Of a stretch of 64,000 bases of DNA, positions 19,844-29,856 are shown piece after piece. Both the position numbers and the translations under genes were made by a program. The notes beneath the pieces are model-generated. The model did not search any database and was not told where the DNA came from. It saw only the letters and a program-made list of their open reading frames with translations. The DNA is from Altica lythri (Eukaryota; Arthropoda; Insecta; Coleoptera; Chrysomelidae). Numbering within the stretch: the stretch's first letter is position 1; every line of letters begins with the position of its first letter. The stretch spans positions 67,195,205-67,259,204 of the forward strand of contig OZ034804.1 in assembly GCA_964028335.1 (NCBI GenBank), read 5' to 3'.

Positions 19844-20814
19844 ACCTAGACCATCTGTTTTTTTTTGAAAATCCGTGTAAAAATGCCAGCTTTTCAAATA
19901 TGTAAAAAGATTTTTTCTGCGGATAATATTTTTAAAGTTATTGTAAATGTTTATAAACTAACAATTTTAATAATTTTGCATTATAATTTTGGACTATAAT
20001 AAATAATTTTTTTAATTTTTTTTAATATATATTAATATTATAAGTCTTCTACTTTTATTTGGCAGACGCAGAGTTGCCCTATCTTTATTATTTTCTGTCT
20101 AATATTATTGCAAAAAAAAGTTCTCTGGGATAAACAAATAGAATAACTTTTAAACTGATTGATGGATCGGTCTGAAATTTTAAGGGTTTATTAAGTACCC
20201 CAATGCCGACCTTTGGGTAAAATATTAAAGGTCCAGATTTATTTTAATAATAGTTATTAACAAATAACGGTTTTGCTTTATTTTGCAGTTTGCGGAGCAA
20301 CAAATTGATTTTTTAATTTTTAAAAAACGCCATTTTAAAGCATTTGCAATGTTCTTAAAGATAAAATTTTGCAATTGTATGTCAACCATTTACCTTTTTA
20401 CTAGGGATGCAAAAACCGAAAAAATCGGGTTTTTTGCACTAAATTGTTAATAATTAAAATACTGCTCCGAAATCTCTGCAGGAAACCGGTAGGTTTTCTT
20501 CCTACAGGTCTATAATAACAAAAAAACTTGTCAGATACCTGGATTATTCGAAGTCACGAAAAGGGTTTGTTTTTTCTTATTACCCTGGACTATTAGTAGT
20601 ACTATACAATTTTATTTTTAACACAGTCAGTTATTCTTTTATAGAATCAACGCTGATAAAGTTTATAAAAAAAATCATCTAGGCCATATCTTTTTAATAC
20701 TGATTATCTTTATATGGTAGACTCTTATAAACTTAAATCTTGTGAAAGAAACTTAACATATGAATCTTACGCCATATTCACTCAGCCAGAAATCCTCAGG
20801 ATAACAGAGTCATA

Positions 20815-21677
20815 ATAGGCTACTTGACACATAACTAATTTCATACAATAAATGAGTATTTCTTACAGTATTTAGCTTACGAAAACGAAATATATCGATT
20901 TTAATACCTAATTTAATAAATGTGTTTAATTTGAATCACCGAAAACGCTGTCGGCCATGTTGTGACGTCATACAAATTGTAAACAAAACGAGTATTTTGA
21001 CGTGGTGTGTATAAATATTTCGATAAAAATTCCTTATCACGTTCTTAATTTATTTGCTTTATTGAAAAACAATAATAAATTCATTATGGACGTTGGTTTC
21101 ACAAAAGCAGACAGCACAAATTTGCCAAAAATTGATACATTAATGGTTCGTACTTTCTTTACCTTGAATCCAGATTTCTGCTCTGCCGAGCTAAGAAATG
21201 TCAAGACTTCTATGTAAGTACAGTGCAGTTGTTAAATAGTAGACATAAAAAGGAAGAATGAGTGTATTTATTCTTTTCAGAAGGGATTCAAAAGTACCTA
21301 CTCATTTATGTCATAAGTATCGTAACCTCTGAATAATGTAACTAACATCTATTTGTATTCCTTGATGTGTTTTTGCATTCTCGGACGATGCAATAACGAT
21401 AATTTCTGTATTTTTTATCGAAATTAGTTGAAATCATGTTTTTAAAGTAAAGTAAACTGGAAAATTGTCCGTGTTTATATGTCAAATGATTGTTTACAAT
21501 ACGTATGACGTCATAAAATGGCGGACAGCGTTTTCGCACCTACATGAAGAGATGGATTTTAAATTACAGTTTTGTGGTTTCATAGGTGTTGAAAAAATAT
21601 AGTAAAATTTTTTTTTTGCCTTAGTAGCACAAGGTAAAACTTTAGGACCTAGTTTAAAAAAGAGTCAACTAGCCTAT
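20815..21677. mobile_element. TIR element, copy 1 (second copy 33795-34555)
   Basis: The ends read ATAGGCTACTTGACAC and, reversed, ATAGGCTAGTTGACTC, with TA outside both. Near each end is a longer inverted block, CGAAAACGCTGTC.GCCAT, GTGACGTCATAC and ATTGTAAACAA. The same ends and inner blocks recur at 33795-34555. It contains one short coding exon (21086-21213) that copy 2 lacks. Confidence 0.85.
21086..21213 (+). pseudogene. Possible first coding exon of a transposon protein
   Basis: From ATG at 21086 the frame reads MDVGFTKADSTNLPKIDTLM and ends NPDFCSAELRNVKTS before a strong donor, GTAAGTACAG at 21214. The protein looks like real coding sequence and resembles, from memory only, the N-termini of SWIM/YqaJ-type proteins carried by insect DNA transposons. 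No second exon was found in the element, so it is probably a deletion derivative. Confidence 0.4.
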
Positions 21678-22679
21678 TACGACGACTGATATGAATATAA
21701 AGCGCAGATAGGAATTATGGACCTTTTGAATCCTAGAAGAACAACATTTTTTTCTATCACTGGTTTTAAGTTAAGAAAATTATCACAATTTTTTCTTCGT
21801 TTTTACTGTACCTACATAATGCGTTGAAGCTTAATAAAATTTTAGTTGTGTGGAAATAATTGGCTCCGTATTGAACAATGTTATTGAGATTTATTGGTAA
21901 TTATACTCAGCACTGAACACATGGGGAAATAGTATTAGAAATTACGTTACAGTAGTGATTTACTCTATCCATAAACTAATATCAATGTAACGTAGGTATT
22001 ACAATGTTGTATAACCGTGTGGTTGTTTTATTATGGTAATTAAAAGTATTAGAAAACTAAATTCTTATTAAACAGATTGAAGTATTGCTGAGATTTCCAT
22101 GAGAAAAAATAGATTTTTAGGATCTACCAATTTTAAATTTTTAGTAAATACTTTTATTCACAATCATTTAAAAATAGACGGTTTTACACCCTACAAAACA
22201 GTTAGAAAATGGACAATTGTAAACCAGGGTGGAAAGTGGTCACTTCTCACCAGTTACTCTTGGTTACGTGCCTCTATAAATAGAGATGCTTAAAATTGGC
22301 AAATATGACAAACGTTTTATATCGGTATCGCTATATCGGCAACCAGTATAACGACAAAAACCAAAGCGAAACTAGTAGAATAAAATTTCTGTAAAAACAT
22401 ATGTATACTTATACTGAAAAAAACTTGATAACAAGATTGAGATAAATCTATATTAAGTAAAACCAACATTCAGTACCCAAAGAAAGAACAAAGTAAGGAT
22501 AAGGCACTAGCCGAACACACATCGGAAAGAAAGGACAAAAAATAACTTCAAATGTAAACAATAGATGTTCCCAACTAAGTTTTGTAACGGTTACAGATTC
22601 CAGAATAATAACAACGAATTGTATTGTAGAATAAACGATCGTGTAGACATTAGGTACATATTTTTATTAATATATTTTG
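21678..22679. other. AT-rich spacer, no feature recognised
   Basis: A 64-codon frame at 22099-22293 is the only open stretch and resembles nothing known. No repeats or termini were seen. Confidence 0.45.
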
Positions 22680-23325
22680 TGCAACTGAAACGAAGTAAGA
22701 TTCCAATATCTTCTTTATGAAATGTACAGTCGTTAAATACCCTTCCAGACATACCATAAGGTCCGTGTGTCCTGTCAAAGTTATACTAGCTCACACTAAT
22801 ATTGATCCACCTCCAAATGGAACAATTTCTTGTACAGGATATCTTCATACCTGAAGACGCCTTGGTAAATATCTGTAAACATAACATTGGCTCGTTGCTC
22901 TAAATTCCAATTAAAATGCTTTTGAAAAAGTTTCATCGATTTCATCGGTGAGCTGCTGTTAATCTAGCAGCTCTAGCAGGTCGTCTTACAAGGAGTTGTC
23001 TTTCATGATGTCATTTTTGTATCGCTTGCTCCGTGTTTCATTAACTTCTATAATGCAATTTTGCAGTGTCATGAAATATGATCTTCTCTCTAGGTTGTTG
23101 CCCTTTGTCGACTGGGATAATGGGCTCTTCTTACTATGCCGGAAATTTGGTAGTGACTCCAAGCTCTAGAAACCTCATAATGACTCACATTAAGCATTTG
23201 GTCTACACGACTCCTTGAATACCCTACTTCAATCAATGCCACTGCTCTAGCAACCTAAAATTCGTTTAGGCACACACTACCTGTTCTTTTGCTACCTGAT
23301 TTATTAACATTCATTGTTTAAATTT
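22680..23325 (-). pseudogene. Tc1/mariner transposase remnant, minus strand
   Basis: Read right to left, broken frames give pieces in the order of a Tc1-type transposase: ARAVALIEVGYSRSRVDQML and VSRAWSHYQ (first helix-turn-helix), SRQRATT, RRPARAARLTAAHR (second DNA-binding segment), FNWNLEQRANVM before the first catalytic Asp, and FGGGSILV further on. Several stops and frameshifts lie between them. The N-terminal MNVNKSGSKR start is at about 23316. The inverted terminal repeats were not found. Confidence 0.78.
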
Positions 23326-24055
23326 TAAAATTTAATACCTATCACGAATTAGAGTAAAGTAAAAGTAAGTAATGAATTTTGTTTTGTAGCTAGAAGTAAA
23401 AAATTTAAGAACAACCGAAAAATTAGTAGAGAGTACAAACCAAAAGTTTCTACCGTGGAATATTTTTCGCGATAATAACATTGACATTTAAAAATAGTGT
23501 ATCCTTTATTATTTTGAGTAGTATATTTACGTGCAATGCCTGCTCGAATAATTTTTCATTTAAGACTTGTATTTAAAATTCACTCTTGCAAAAAGAGTAG
23601 CATGCACCGTAGCAAAGCGAATTCAGCCAGTTGTAAAGGAAATGGAAGATATAAATAAATAGTCAAACTACCGATCACCTGGTATTCACTTTGCACCAAA
23701 CAATAGTCACTTTTATTAGAAATTTGTGTGTGATTTTATTTTAAAAAGAAATTTGCTTTTTAGAAAAATCCTGCTAAAACTGAATTTGTTCACAATGTTT
23801 GCAAAATGCATTTGATTTGATCGAATATCGCTTACAACGACTAAGAAATTTAATTCGGACGAATATTGGTCAAACAACAATACCGGTATTAAATCTAAAA
23901 TTTTATTGTTAACTAGTTTCAACAACAAATTCATGAAATAATTCAAGGTCTTCTTTAAGACAGCGTTCGGTTTACACTTATATCAATATTATTATCAATT
24001 ATTATTAGATAAAAAACAGGTTGACCAACCTTTAAAGATTTTAGTACTGGAATAT
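23326..24055. other. AT-rich spacer, no feature recognised
   Basis: No gene or repeat is recognised. A 76-codon minus frame at 23716-23946 has no recognisable motif. Confidence 0.4.
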
Positions 24056-24066
24056 AACTTTTACTA

Positions 24067-24089
24067 GGGGGTCCCGGTCGGTGGGTGAG
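24067..24089 (+). mobile_element. tRNA-derived SINE, head (split by LTR element)
   Basis: The first 23 bp of a SINE, containing the start of an A box-like region (GGTCGGTGGGTGAG). An 11-bp target duplication AACTTTTACTA lies just upstream at 24056-24066 and again after the SINE tail at 28089-28099. The rest of the SINE is at 27941-28088. Confidence 0.8.
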
Positions 24090-24234
24090 TGTGGTATAAA
24101 ATTTAAAAACACTAAACCTTTAGGAAGGTTTTAATGAACAAATTCTGACATTAATTGACAAAACTTAAATATAAATAATTTGTATAACAACAAGTAACAA
24201 AGTATAAGTAACAAGTATACTAAATTACACTACA
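24090..24234 (-). repeat. LTR (3' LTR of the minus-strand element)
   Basis: It matches 27791-27935 with one substitution that I can see (AAATTTAAAAAC against AAATATAAAAAC). TGT and ACA termini are present. Confidence 0.92.
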
Positions 24235-24246
24235 TTCTCCCGGCTT

Positions 24247-25201
24247 TTAGAAGTGAAAATAATCAGGTAATTTTCTACTCCGAGTCGATCTTCTAAGTGC
24301 CGGTGTAACATCACAACATTTAGATTCCTGGAATTCAGAAGTAGTCTTAGGCGCCGTAGGTTCGGGAATTTCAATAACTTCGTTATTTTCTTCAGCATTA
24401 ACAATTGGCTCAGAGAAAGATGCCTCATTTGTTTTTGTAACATCTCCAGCTGGAGCTAAATGTCTTAAAGAAATGGTAGATTCTCTACCATCTGCAAGTC
24501 TGACATAAGCATAATGGGGGTTAGCTTCTAGCAATTCGGCCTGTTCCACTTCAGGCTCATATTTGTTTTGTCTATTGAATTTTCTTATTAGTATAGGACC
24601 AGGAGAGCTTAGCCATGTTGGAAGAGATATACCGCTAGAAGACCGTCTGGGATGTATAAACATCCTTTCATGCGGTGAGACATTGGTTGCAGTGCATAGT
24701 AAAGATCTGATTGAATGTAATGCTTGTGGTAGTACTATTTCCCATTGATTTAATTTTAAATTATTGGATCGAATGCCAAGATGAATGGTTTTCCAAATTA
24801 TATCATTATACCTCTCTACCTGCCCATTTCCTCTAGGGTTATACGGAGTTGAGCGACTAGTTGCTATTCCAACAGAAGTAAGAAAAGATTTGATTTCTTT
24901 TGACATAAAAGATGAACCTTTATCAGAATGAATATAAGAAGGAGTTCCAAAAAGAAAAAATAATTTTTTAAGATGTTTAATCACTTCTGATGACGAAGTA
25001 TTAGAACACGGAAAGGCGAAAGGAAATCTTGAAAATTCAAGGTCCCTTAAAATCTAAATTTAAACGTTCAAATGGACTTGTAGCTTTTATTAAATTGCCC
25101 TCATGTTTAGTAAAACGAGGTTTTATTTCTGAACAAATTTGACATGAAGAGGTCATTTCTCGAATTTCATTTAATGTTACAGGAATATTTTTAATTTTTA
25201 C
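24247..25201 (-). pseudogene. Pol continuation: integrase, broken by a deletion
   Basis: The first part (25201 to about 25045) gives the rest of the zinc-binding motif (SSCQICSEIKPRF) and the first catalytic-Asp segment LNLDFKGP. A stretch of roughly 15 residues is then missing and the frame shifts. From about 25040 the frame gives FSRFPFAFPCSNTSS and, at 24984-24247, GTPSYIHSDKGSSFMS (second Asp) and NPRGNGQVERYN (catalytic Glu). A chromodomain is not seen. The C-terminus ends RKLPDYFHF only about 12 bp from the LTR. The enzyme cannot be functional as it stands. Confidence 0.85.
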
Positions 25202-25948
25202 CTAATGATACATGCGAGATATTCCAGGATGAAATAATGATTTATGTAGATCGTACAGATCAATTTTTGGTTGTGTTGAAAAACAGGCCCTAGAAATTGC
25301 GTCCGCCGCGATATTTAAAGATCCTGGGCGATATATAATATCATACTGAAAAGGAGACAATTCCAAACGCCACCTCAGGATTTTATCATTTTTTACTTTT
25401 CCATGACTCTTATTATTTAACATAAAAGATACAGATTTCTGATCTGTTATTAATTGAAATAGTTTTCCAATTAACAAATGTCTCCATTTACGTATAGACT
25501 CAACTATGGCATACGCTTCTTTCTCAACAGATGAGTGATTCTTTTCATTGCCAGTAAGAGTTCGCGAAAAGAAAGCTACTGGTCTGCCACCTTGACTCAA
25601 TGTTGCTGCAATTGCAAATTCAGAGGCATCTGTTTTTACTACAAGTATTTCAGAATTGTTTATTGTAACGATCATTGAAGAAGCTATATCTTGTTTAAGA
25701 GAATTGAAAGTTCGTATTGCCTCCTCTGACAAAGGAAAACTAGAAGATTGAGCAAGAGGACGAATCTTGTCCGAAAATCGAGAGATCCATCTAGAATAAT
25801 GAGCAAATAACCCCAAAGTCCTCCTTAAAGAAGGAAGGTCCTTTGGTTCAGGAATATCTAAAAGAGGTCGAAGACGATCAGGATCGGGTCTGATTGTCCC
25901 GTCTTTGATAGTATGTCCTAAGAGACTTATTTCATCAACAGAAAATTT
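25202..25948 (-). pseudogene. Pol continuation: RNase H and integrase N-terminus
   Basis: This region is in the same frame as the gag-pol frame above, past its TAG. It encodes the connection segment, then the RNase H motifs LVVKTDASEFAIAATLSQGG (catalytic Asp), SVEKEAYAIV (catalytic Glu) and LITDQKSV (catalytic Asp), and NIAADAISR. It ends in another in-frame TAG at about 25202, after HPGISRMYH, the start of the integrase zinc-binding region. Confidence 0.85.
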
Positions 25949-27766
25949 CTATTTTTGTTGATTTATAGTTAGGTGGTATTTTTTTGCAACTTCTAAAAAT
26001 GTATTTAAATTTATATCGTGCTCTTCTTGATTTCTACCACAGATAGTTATATCATCTAAATAAGCAAAAGTATTGCTAAGGTTTTCAGTAGTAATTATTT
26101 TATCAATTACTCTTTGAAAGGCTGCTACACCATTAGTAACTCCAAAGGGAATTCGTTTAAATTGATATAACCTTCCACATGCCTCAAATGCGGTATAACA
26201 TTTATCAGATTCCTTGATTGGAATTTGATGATATGCGCTTTGAAGATCTATAGCACTAAATATCCGATACTGACTTACTTTATTAATAATATCCTCTATG
26301 CGAGGAAGTGGAAATGCGTCAAGAAGTGTAAATTTGTTTATGGTTTGAGAATAGTCCACCACCATACGTTTTCTATGGTTATCATTACTGGTAACCAAAA
26401 CTTGAGCTCTCCAAGGAGATTTACTTTCCTCAATTATATCATTTTTAAGTAAATTACTAATTTCAATTTTTATAAATTCTAAATCATCTTCAGAATATCT
26501 TCGAGATTTAATAGCTATTGGATGACAATTTGAAGTAAGATTTTCAAAGAGAGAAGCTTTTGGTACATTAGCAACAGCTAAATTACAAATATATAATGGA
26601 CTTCTTTTTCCATTAAAATTTAATTTTAAGTATGAATGCTTATTTAGAATGTCATGACCTATTATAATATCAGCGCATAATCCACTTATTACTGAAATTT
26701 TAAAACTTTTATGAATTTCATTTAATACATTTAAATCTACGATACAGTATCCTACAATTTGAGTACACAAAAAGGTAGAAGCCATAGAAACACTGCCTTT
26801 CGATGGAAACATAGCAAGAGATTTTTCTTTAACACATTCTAAATTAATGTAACTATCTGAACTACCTGTATCTATTAAAGCATCTACTTTAATTCCATTA
26901 ACTTCAATTTGAATGATAGCTTTAGTTAATTTGGGATGGATAGTAGCAATAATGGGATTATCAGACACTAAAGAAGCCGATTGATGTTCTTTAATTTTAG
27001 CCTTAGAGTTAGATGACTTACACACTACTCCCCAATGCCCAGACTTTTTGCATGTATTGCAGATGGAATTTCTCGCCGGGCATCTTTCTCTAGCATGATA
27101 ATTTTGACCACAAAAGAAGCATTTTTTTCGGTTAGGAATTGCATTAAGTTGTGAATCGTCTCCTACAGAACCTAAGTTGAGGCTAGAATTCACTGTAGGA
27201 TTCAAAGGTACAGAATTCGAAGTTGATCCACCATAAGATACAGATTGCTCTTGAGCAGCTTCTATGGATTTTGCTTTGCTGACAGCTTCTTGAAGAGTCA
27301 GCATACAATTTTCTAGGAGCCTTTGTCTAATTGTTCCAGAAGATAATCCTCTTATAAATGAATCACGAATATACTCATTTTTATATTGGTCAGCAGTGAC
27401 ATCTTTAAATGAACAATTTTTACCTAATGTTTTCAGAGCTTGTAAGTATTGATCAATATTTTCACCCAAGTTTTGCTTACGTGTTGCTAACATGTGTCTA
27501 GCATATATTTCATTCAGTTTCTTGTCATAAATTTCTTTAAGTAATTTGATTGCTGCATCAAAGTTTTCACATTCTGCAATTAAATCGTATACTGCTGGTG
27601 AAATGTGATTTATTAGAAGACTTAGTTTCTTATTTTCTTGTTCATCGGGAATGTTAGCAGATTCAATAAAGTTTTCAAAAGTCTGAAACCAATGTTTCCA
27701 TTCCAATGGTGCGGTATAACTGTTAGGATCTTCGTTAAAACGTTCTGGTCTCAGAAGCCGATCCAT
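25949..27766 (-). pseudogene. Gag-Pol: gag, protease and reverse transcriptase
   Basis: This 605-codon frame starts MDRLLRPERF. The gag capsid-like part comes first. Two CCHC-type knuckles follow at about residues 215-250 (CFFCGQNYHARERC and CNTCKKSGHWGVVC). The aspartic protease site DTGSSDSYI is near residue 300. The reverse transcriptase then shows MVVDYSQTIN, FSAIDLQSAYHQIPI and the catalytic YLDD (FAYLDDITICG). Usual wording is retained, but the QGGP-type region reads IPFGVTNGVAAFQR. An in-frame TAG at 25949-25951 stops it right after the RT core; the same frame then continues to 25202 as RNase H. It is fused gag-pol, without the frameshift many gypsy elements use. Confidence 0.88.
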
Positions 27767-27790
27767 TTTTCTAATTTGTTCATTAAATTT

Positions 27791-27935
27791 TGTGGTATAA
27801 AATATAAAAACACTAAACCTTTAGGAAGGTTTTAATGAACAAATTCTGACATTAATTGACAAAACTTAAATATAAATAATTTGTATAACAACAAGTAACA
27901 AAGTATAAGTAACAAGTATACTAAATTACACTACA
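27791..27935 (-). repeat. LTR (5' LTR of the minus-strand element)
   Basis: The partner of the LTR at 24090-24234. The gag start codon (27766) lies only about 25 bp inside it, leaving a very short leader. Confidence 0.92.
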
Positions 27936-27940
27936 GTGAG

Positions 27941-28088
27941 TGAACAGAGTGTTTGCTTTCCACACCGTGGCTTCGGGTTCGAATCCTGACACAGCCCGTG
28001 GATATTGGCGTAAATGTTGGTGTAGGGATTGTACTTGTCTTAAAGTCCGAATAGTCTCAGTGGCTGAGGACTTTAAACAAGAAAAAAA
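27941..28088 (+). mobile_element. tRNA-derived SINE, body (split by LTR element)
   Basis: Continues the SINE head at 24067-24089. It contains a B box, GGTTCGAATCC, at about 27978-27988, 40-50 bp after the A-box region once the LTR element is removed, then a ~95-bp non-tRNA body and an A-rich tail (AAACAAGAAAAAAAAA). The 11-bp duplication AACTTTTACTA follows at 28089-28099. Confidence 0.82.
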
Positions 28089-28130
28089 AACTTTTACTAA
28101 GGTACTATAGATATTGGTATTATCATAAGC

Positions 28131-28483
28131 CATTTTCTGTCCAATGTCACTAAATTGATGTGTAAGACCATAGAAAAATTTAAGAGATTTTACGAAACAT
28201 AGCCCAGAGCTACAAAGACGCGCAATCGCATTATGTAGTGGTGAAAATGGAAACTACACCAACAAAATATGATCAGCTGACAGCGCAAAAAGCGGAAAAG
28301 CAGATATGACGGCATAACGACAGGGTAAGTGCTAGTAGTTTTAGTTTAATATAAATTTAAAGTAGTTTAAGCATAAAAAGACGATGGCGCACTGATGTCG
28401 CAACTTGTTGCAAACTTTATATTAGGCATCAACACATCGGTACTAACATCTCTGGTTTTGTGGTTGACATTGGACAGAAAATA
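28131..28483. mobile_element. Small inverted-repeat (MITE-like) element
   Basis: The left end CATTTTCTGTCCAATGTCA (28131) is repeated inverted at the right end (TGACATTGGACAGAAAATA, to 28483). The inside is non-coding. No clear target duplication was found. Confidence 0.6.
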
Positions 28484-29856
28484 GCTGACCACCTCTGTTC
28501 CAGCCCCAAAATTAAAAAAAAAGGTTTAGACCTATTGAAAGAGCTTTGTTTGCACCTTTCAAAAATGTACCCGTACTGTTTTTGATAAATTTAATTAAAA
28601 GTTTTCATTACTCAAACCAGAATCAACTGCTCATATCTCACTCCCTAAAATGTTTTTCGATATGCGCGTTATACCAAAAATTTGCAATTTTAATTTTTTA
28701 ATTTTCACCATCGTAAAATTTGCGAAAAACGGTAATGTTCAAAGAAACCTTTTTTTTTGTTAAAAGTTTAAAAGTGTCTTGGTATCACTTGAACAGTTGG
28801 TATGCCACAAACAGACGACTCAGACCAGACCATAGAGAAAATATAATAGACTAGACCAAGATTGGACTAGACCATTATAATGAACCAGACCATAAATATC
28901 ATAGTATAAGAGATTATTCCAACTTTTTAACGAAAACGAACACACTTTCAATTTTGCGAAACAGTTCCTATGTTTGTTCTAATGTAGGTACAAACGTACC
29001 TAACAAGTAATAAAACTTAAAACTTCTTAAAACTACAAATACCAATTATAAAGTTTAATCTCATGTTTAGATACTAAAAGGCCGCTTCGTTTATTTCGTT
29101 AATTTGACAAGATTGACAGTTTGTAATTATTAATTAAAGTGAATCTTGTTTTGTTAACAAATGTTGCAATAACGTTATTTTAATTAAATGTAAGCAAATA
29201 TTATTTTAATTATTCACCGCTCAAGAACTACAGTTTACTACAAGCAGTTTTAGTTTGTTTAGTAGAGGAAGTGCAGTATATTGTGAATAGTGCAGATAAT
29301 TCGGGATATGGATATATCTTATGTTGCTGCCAACCCTATGAATAAAAAACTCCAGCATAATTGTTTAAATGAAGAAGACGAAGAGTTGCTGACAATTAAA
29401 AAGGACGAGATTTGATTAGATTGTTGCCAACTTGTTTTGTGGTGGTTATTTCTTGTGTTTTATTAAGAAGTGTTTAAAAGAAATAAATAATTTGTTAAAT
29501 TATATTTTAACATTTAATACAATCTTTGGCAGCTCACATAATAATAATAATAAGCTAAACTTATTTAATAAGAACGCCATCTGTGCTTTGTGGTTGTAAA
29601 CATAACTGCACTAGATATACCATACCATTTTAACCAAAGTCTACAACCGCTGATCTATGATCAAAATCTTTTATTTTGCTATGTTAATTTTGTTTGGTAG
29701 ATTTTTTTTTAAATCTACTTACAGTTATATTGTTATTAAAATATTGAAGACTTTTCTTTGCCTTTCCAGTAAATGTTTTCATTCAAGAATTTTATTTGTG
29801 AATGATTTCAGTTTTTAAGAAAAATATAAATTAAACACAAAAGTATAAGGATTCAA
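28484..29856. other. AT-rich spacer with one short open frame
   Basis: Mostly featureless. A 35-codon frame from ATG 29308 to TGA 29415 (MDISYVAANPMNKKLQHNCL...) has a charged end (NEEDEELLTIKKDEI) unlike random AT-rich translation. It could be a first exon, but no donor follows before the stop, so support is weak. Confidence 0.3.

Larger units (their letters stand above)
15632..20592. mobile_element. Long-inverted-repeat DNA element with two nested insertions
   Basis: The left arm (15632-16022 and 17386-17731) and the right arm (about 18400-18422 and 19844-20592) are inverted copies of each other over about 730 bp. Arm tips read TAGTCCAGGG and CCCTGGACTA. Shared inner words include TCCAGGTATCTGACAAG, GGTCCAGATTTATTTTAATA and GACCTAGACCA. 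Both arms are interrupted, at different places, by other elements, and the uninterrupted arm shows the original sequence in each case. The unique centre (17732-18400) has no transposase. A TA duplication at the ends is possible but short. The superfamily is not decided. Confidence 0.85.
24090..27935 (-). mobile_element. Ty3/gypsy LTR retrotransposon, 3.85 kb, with 5-bp target duplication
   Basis: Two nearly identical ~145-bp LTRs (24090-24234 and 27791-27935) begin TGTGGTATAAAAT and end ACTACA on the plus strand. The element is flanked by GTGAG at 24085-24089 and 27936-27940. Between the LTRs, on the minus strand, lie a fused gag-pol frame with gag, protease, reverse transcriptase, RNase H and integrase in Ty3/gypsy order. 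Near-identical LTRs say the insertion is young, yet the coding region has two in-frame stops and an integrase deletion. The very short LTRs and single gag-pol frame resemble compact insect gypsy lineages. The clade is not assigned. Confidence 0.93.

Noticed and set aside
15632..20592. Polinton/Maverick because of the long inverted repeats
   Set aside because: There is no polymerase, integrase, ATPase or protease, and the tips do not begin with AG.
25949..27766. Functional endogenous retrovirus
   Set aside because: No envelope gene is present between pol and the LTR, and pol is broken by stops and a deletion. It is a defective LTR retrotransposon.
27936..28000. tRNA gene from the GGTTCGAATCC box
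   Set aside because: There is no complete cloverleaf. The A-rich tail and 11-bp target duplication show a SINE.
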